Part shown: in pieces, positions 39,959 through 41,857 of the stretch
Layout of the letters: the number at the start of each line of letters is the position of its first letter
Position numbering within the stretch: position 1 is the first letter of the stretch
Source of the DNA: Glycomyces algeriensis
GTDB lineage: Bacteria > Actinomycetota > Actinomycetes > Mycobacteriales > Micromonosporaceae
Length of the DNA: 41,857 nt
Direction: 5' to 3'
NCBI RefSeq assembly: GCF_027622855.1
Contig: NZ_JAPZVR010000013.1
Coordinates: forward strand, 32,241-74,097
Position numbers and translations under genes: made by a program
Notes under the pieces: model-generated
What the model saw: the letters and a program-made list of their open reading frames with translations, nothing else
Told to the model about the DNA's origin: nothing
Database searches by the model: none

Positions 39959-40818
39959 CGCATCTCCTTCAATCGATCGGCGAGCAAGTCGCGCGACCGT
40001 TCCACGGATACTGCTTCTCGATCAAGATCCTGCCACACATCCTCAAAAACGCTCGCTTTGGGCTCCTCGACATATAGCCCTCCAACTCGGGTTTCGATAT
40101 GAGCTACTGCCGGATATGGCTGCGGCAGATGGTAGAGGGTGAAGGTTCCTTCGGAGCCCTTGTGAGGGCGTGACTCCTCCGGTATGAAACGGATCGTGAT
40201 ATTGCCCTGCTCGGTGAGGTCCAACAGATGCCTGAGCTGCGCGCGTGTCACCTCCGGCGACCCCGTGATGCGCTTCAAGACGGAGACCTCGAAGATTGCT
40301 TCAATCTGCGGCGCAGCGTCTCCAACGAGAATCTTCTGGCGATCGATTCTGAGATCAGCCCACCGAGCGATCTGCTCAGCCGATTCGTGTCCGAACTTGA
40401 GTTCAGTGATCACGGCCGTGGCGTAGTCACGGGTCTGGAACAAGCCGTAGATGAGGAAGTGCTGGTAGGCCCGGATGCGACTGGCACGGCTCTCCAGCCA
40501 AGGCACATCGATGAAGTCCCTGCCGAAGTCGGCCTTGTGGCTGTCCCACCAGTCTCGCTGCCAGGCGTCCTCGCAGATCTGCTCCAAATCCGCGCGCTGC
40601 TGGGAGTCCGACACATCGTAGAGGGTCATGAGCGCTACCAGGTCGGCTCGCCGAAGCGGGTATTCGCCGTTCTCGTAGCGGCTCATGGTGCTCGCGTCTC
40701 GCTGGAGATACTCGCCTGCTACCCGCAGCGACATCTTCTTCGCCGTTCGCAGCTCTCGAAGTTTCTCGCCTAGCCACTGTGAGCGGAGGGAGGGTCCGGG
40801 TCCGGTAATGATCGCCAT
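39955..40818 (-). CDS. XRE-family regulator with DUF5753 domain
   Basis: A 287-residue regulator. The helix-turn-helix (about 15-70) reads LGEKLRELRTAKKMSLRVAGEYLQRDASTMSRYENGEYPLRRADLVALMTLYDV. The C-terminal DUF5753 domain contains YQHFLIYGLFQTRDYATAVI and RITGSPEVTRAQLRHLLDL. The start at ATG 40818 follows TTGGAG; a longer in-frame extension upstream includes the palindrome region and lacks a ribosome site. It is co-translated with the DUF397 gene. Such pairs regulate development or act as toxin-antitoxin-like modules (for example WhiJ/BldB-related systems in Streptomyces). Two inverted repeats lie upstream. Confidence 0.94.
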   Translation of the reverse strand: MAIITGPGPSLRSQWLGEKLRELRTAKKMSLRVAGEYLQRDASTMSRYENGEYPLRRADLVALMTLYDVSDSQQRADLEQICEDAWQRDWWDSHKADFGRDFIDVPWLESRASRIRAYQHFLIYGLFQTRDYATAVITELKFGHESAEQIARWADLRIDRQKILVGDAAPQIEAIFEVSVLKRITGSPEVTRAQLRHLLDLTEQGNITIRFIPEESRPHKGSEGTFTLYHLPQPYPAVAHIETRVGGLYVEEPKASVFEDVWQDLDREAVSVERSRDLLADRLKEMR

Positions 40819-40833
40819 CGCTACTCCAAGCCT

Positions 40834-40851
40834 CTGTCGGGGAACCGACAG
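40834..40851. repeat. 7-bp inverted repeat upstream of the XRE gene
   Basis: CTGTCGG GGAA CCGACAG, 16 to 33 bases upstream of the XRE start codon. It could be an operator or a leader hairpin. Confidence 0.5.
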
Positions 40852-40876
40852 AAAGTTCTGGACCGGATCGAGTGAG

Positions 40877-40886
40877 GCAATATTGC
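40877..40886. promoter_or_regulatory. Palindrome in the XRE promoter region
   Basis: Perfect 10-bp palindrome GCAATATTGC within an AT-rich patch, 59 to 68 bases upstream of the XRE start. It could overlap the promoter and serve as an operator for the divergent genes too. Confidence 0.45.
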
Positions 40887-40964
40887 TCGACTCGATGATG
40901 TGTGCCATGATACCAATCAGGCACGAGAAGCGCATCTTGGGATTCCAGGGATGGGGTTCGCGAG

Positions 40965-41060
40965 ATGGGACATTTCATAGCCTTCGCAGAAGCCGACCGG
41001 GGCGGGGCCAAAGTTTGGACGCCGAGGCCCGCCCCGGTCTCAACAGACATCGGAGGTTGA
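40965..41060 (+). CDS. 31-residue peptide gene upstream of two unknown genes
   Basis: ATG at 40965 gives MGHFIAFAEADRGGAKVW, then TPRPAPVSTDIGG and a stop that overlaps the GGAGG ribosome site of the next gene. AGGGATGGGG upstream could serve as ribosome site. Codon third positions are mixed. It may be a leader peptide or a small protein. Divergent from the XRE gene. Confidence 0.4.
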   Translation: MGHFIAFAEADRGGAKVWTPRPAPVSTDIGG

Positions 41061-41063
41061 TCC

Positions 41064-41417
41064 GTGTCCTTGACCATTGTCGCGCACGGCCCCGACAATC
41101 CCAACCGAGATCGCGGGCCGGGTGTCCAGCTGATCCGAGGCACCTTCACCGACAAGCAAACCCACTTCACCGTCTGGAGCTCGGCGGTCGAAGCACCCGA
41201 CTCCTTCCAGGTCGCGGTGACCAACAACCCAGCCGACCTCGTGCTCATCGTGTCCGGAGTCAACACCGGCATGCTCCACGCCACTTGGGGCGAGGATTGG
41301 CGCGCGTTCGTACCCGACTGGAAGGCCTGGTTCCAGGACACCGCCTTCAAGGTCTTCTACACCGGCCGCGCAGATGACCGTCCGACACCGGGGAAGGTGC
41401 GGCTCTGCGATGGCTGA
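41064..41417 (+). CDS. Small protein of unknown function
   Basis: A 117-residue soluble protein I do not recognise. It looks beta-rich (VQLIRGTFTDKQTHFTVWSS, SFQVAVTNNPADLVLIVSG) with aromatic residues in the C-terminal half (WGEDWRAFVPDWKAWFQDTAFKVFYTG). The GTG start follows GGAGG by six bases. Its last eight bases overlap the next gene, indicating co-translation. The position beside a DUF397/XRE pair suggests a shared regulatory module. Confidence 0.65.
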   Translation: MSLTIVAHGPDNPNRDRGPGVQLIRGTFTDKQTHFTVWSSAVEAPDSFQVAVTNNPADLVLIVSGVNTGMLHATWGEDWRAFVPDWKAWFQDTAFKVFYTGRADDRPTPGKVRLCDG

Positions 41418-41745
41418 CTCTCCGAACTCCCCAAGCGAACTCGAATCCGGGCCGGGCCGGGAACCCGACCCGGAGCAACACCTGGACACCTCCGGATGGC
41501 TCGGCACCTTCCATCGCGGCCCTGCCGTCTTCTCGGTCTTCCGCGAGGTCGCGACCGATCACCCGCTGACCGCCTCCGAACACCGCGTCGAGTGCAACGA
41601 CGGCGCCGGTCCGCGCGTCATCTGCCGGTTCTTCGATGAGCCCGAGCCGACAGTCGAATGGTTCGGCGCCTGGAAGAACGATCAGTGGTGCCCGTGGATC
41701 CTCAAGCGGGCGTTCCGACTCATCGCCGAACCCGAGAACACCTGA
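41410..41745 (+). CDS. Small protein of unknown function
   Basis: A 111-residue protein that starts at ATG 41410 inside the upstream gene. The N-terminus is disordered (MADSPNSPSELESGPGREPDPEQ). The rest contains GWLGTFHRGPAVFSVFREVATDHPLT, RVICRFFDEPEPTVEWFGAWKNDQWCPWILKRAF. No family is recognised. Two Cys residues and several Trp may form a small folded domain. It ends 26 bases before low-quality sequence. Confidence 0.6.
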   Translation: MADSPNSPSELESGPGREPDPEQHLDTSGWLGTFHRGPAVFSVFREVATDHPLTASEHRVECNDGAGPRVICRFFDEPEPTVEWFGAWKNDQWCPWILKRAFRLIAEPENT

Positions 41746-41770
41746 ATCCTGCTCAGGTGGGAAACCCCGT

Positions 41771-41857
41771 GGGGCGGGGGGGGGGGGGGGGGGGGGGCCC
41801 CCCCCCCCGGGGGCCGGGGGGGGGGGGGGGGGGGGGGCCCGGGGGGGAGGTGAAGGA
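41771..41857. other. G/C homopolymer at window end
   Basis: Long runs of G with short C runs, of the same character as 1-50 and 22683-22770. Sequence after 41770 should not be interpreted. Confidence 0.75.

Noticed and set aside
39719..40935. Prophage or mobile-element repressor
   Set aside because: The XRE protein has a DUF5753 domain and overlaps a DUF397 gene, which is a chromosomal actinobacterial pair. No integrase, att site or phage gene is nearby.

Overview
The window is chromosomal DNA of a high-GC actinobacterium. The evidence is GC-rich third codon positions throughout, GTG and TTG starts, ATGA overlaps, a DUF397/XRE-DUF5753 pair, a SpoIIE phosphatase and secreted CBM2 and CBM6/35-type glycosidases. 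Gene content would suit a mycelial soil genus such as Glycomyces or a relative, but the sequence alone does not fix the genus. Both ends (about 1-50 and 41771-41857) and one internal stretch (about 22683-22770) are near-pure G/C homopolymers that look like sequencing or assembly artefacts; the internal one destroys the start of a permease gene.

Layout. 65-4538: SRPBCC protein, secreted CBM2-GH5 cellulase with a CebR-like operator, small lipoprotein, 29-aa membrane peptide, DUF6766 membrane protein, DUF4395 membrane protein and type 1 IPP isomerase. 4564-8325: a three-gene minus-strand operon (stand-alone amino-acid adenylation enzyme, membrane flavoreductase, enoyl-CoA hydratase) behind a near-consensus sigma-70 promoter. 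8367-13013: membrane-anchored alpha/beta hydrolase, PAS-SpoIIE phosphatase, and a DeoR regulator with a NudK-type Nudix hydrolase behind a perfect palindromic operator. 13025-16756: a two-component system divergent from a two-gene ABC exporter. 17384-18771: NmrA-type oxidoreductase divergent from its likely HxlR regulator.

19064-27028 is a sugar-utilisation locus. A LacI regulator, a sugar-binding lipoprotein, two permeases and a cytoplasmic GH127 beta-L-arabinofuranosidase run leftward. A secreted clan-A glycosidase with a carbohydrate-binding module runs rightward. The divergent promoters carry two copies of TCGAACCGGTTCG(A) plus a variant. The secreted enzyme would cut an arabinose-rich plant polymer, the transporter would import the fragments and GH127 would hydrolyse them inside.

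27073-37551 is the most unusual part. Leftward are three membrane proteins: a PQQ-type beta-propeller protein, a two-helix membrane protein and an Hsp70 ATPase fused through a membrane helix to a beta-propeller. Rightward is a six-gene operon in which every gene overlaps the next: two unrecognised proteins, two mini-genes of 32 and 36 codons that copy the N-terminus of the following TPR protein, the TPR protein, and a CHAT-domain caspase-like protease. This resembles a TPR-CHAT conflict or signalling system, and the tandem mini-genes appear not to be described.

37577-41745 carries an AraC regulator divergent from a saccharopine-dehydrogenase-like oxidoreductase, an XRE-DUF397 pair, and three small rightward genes of unknown function.
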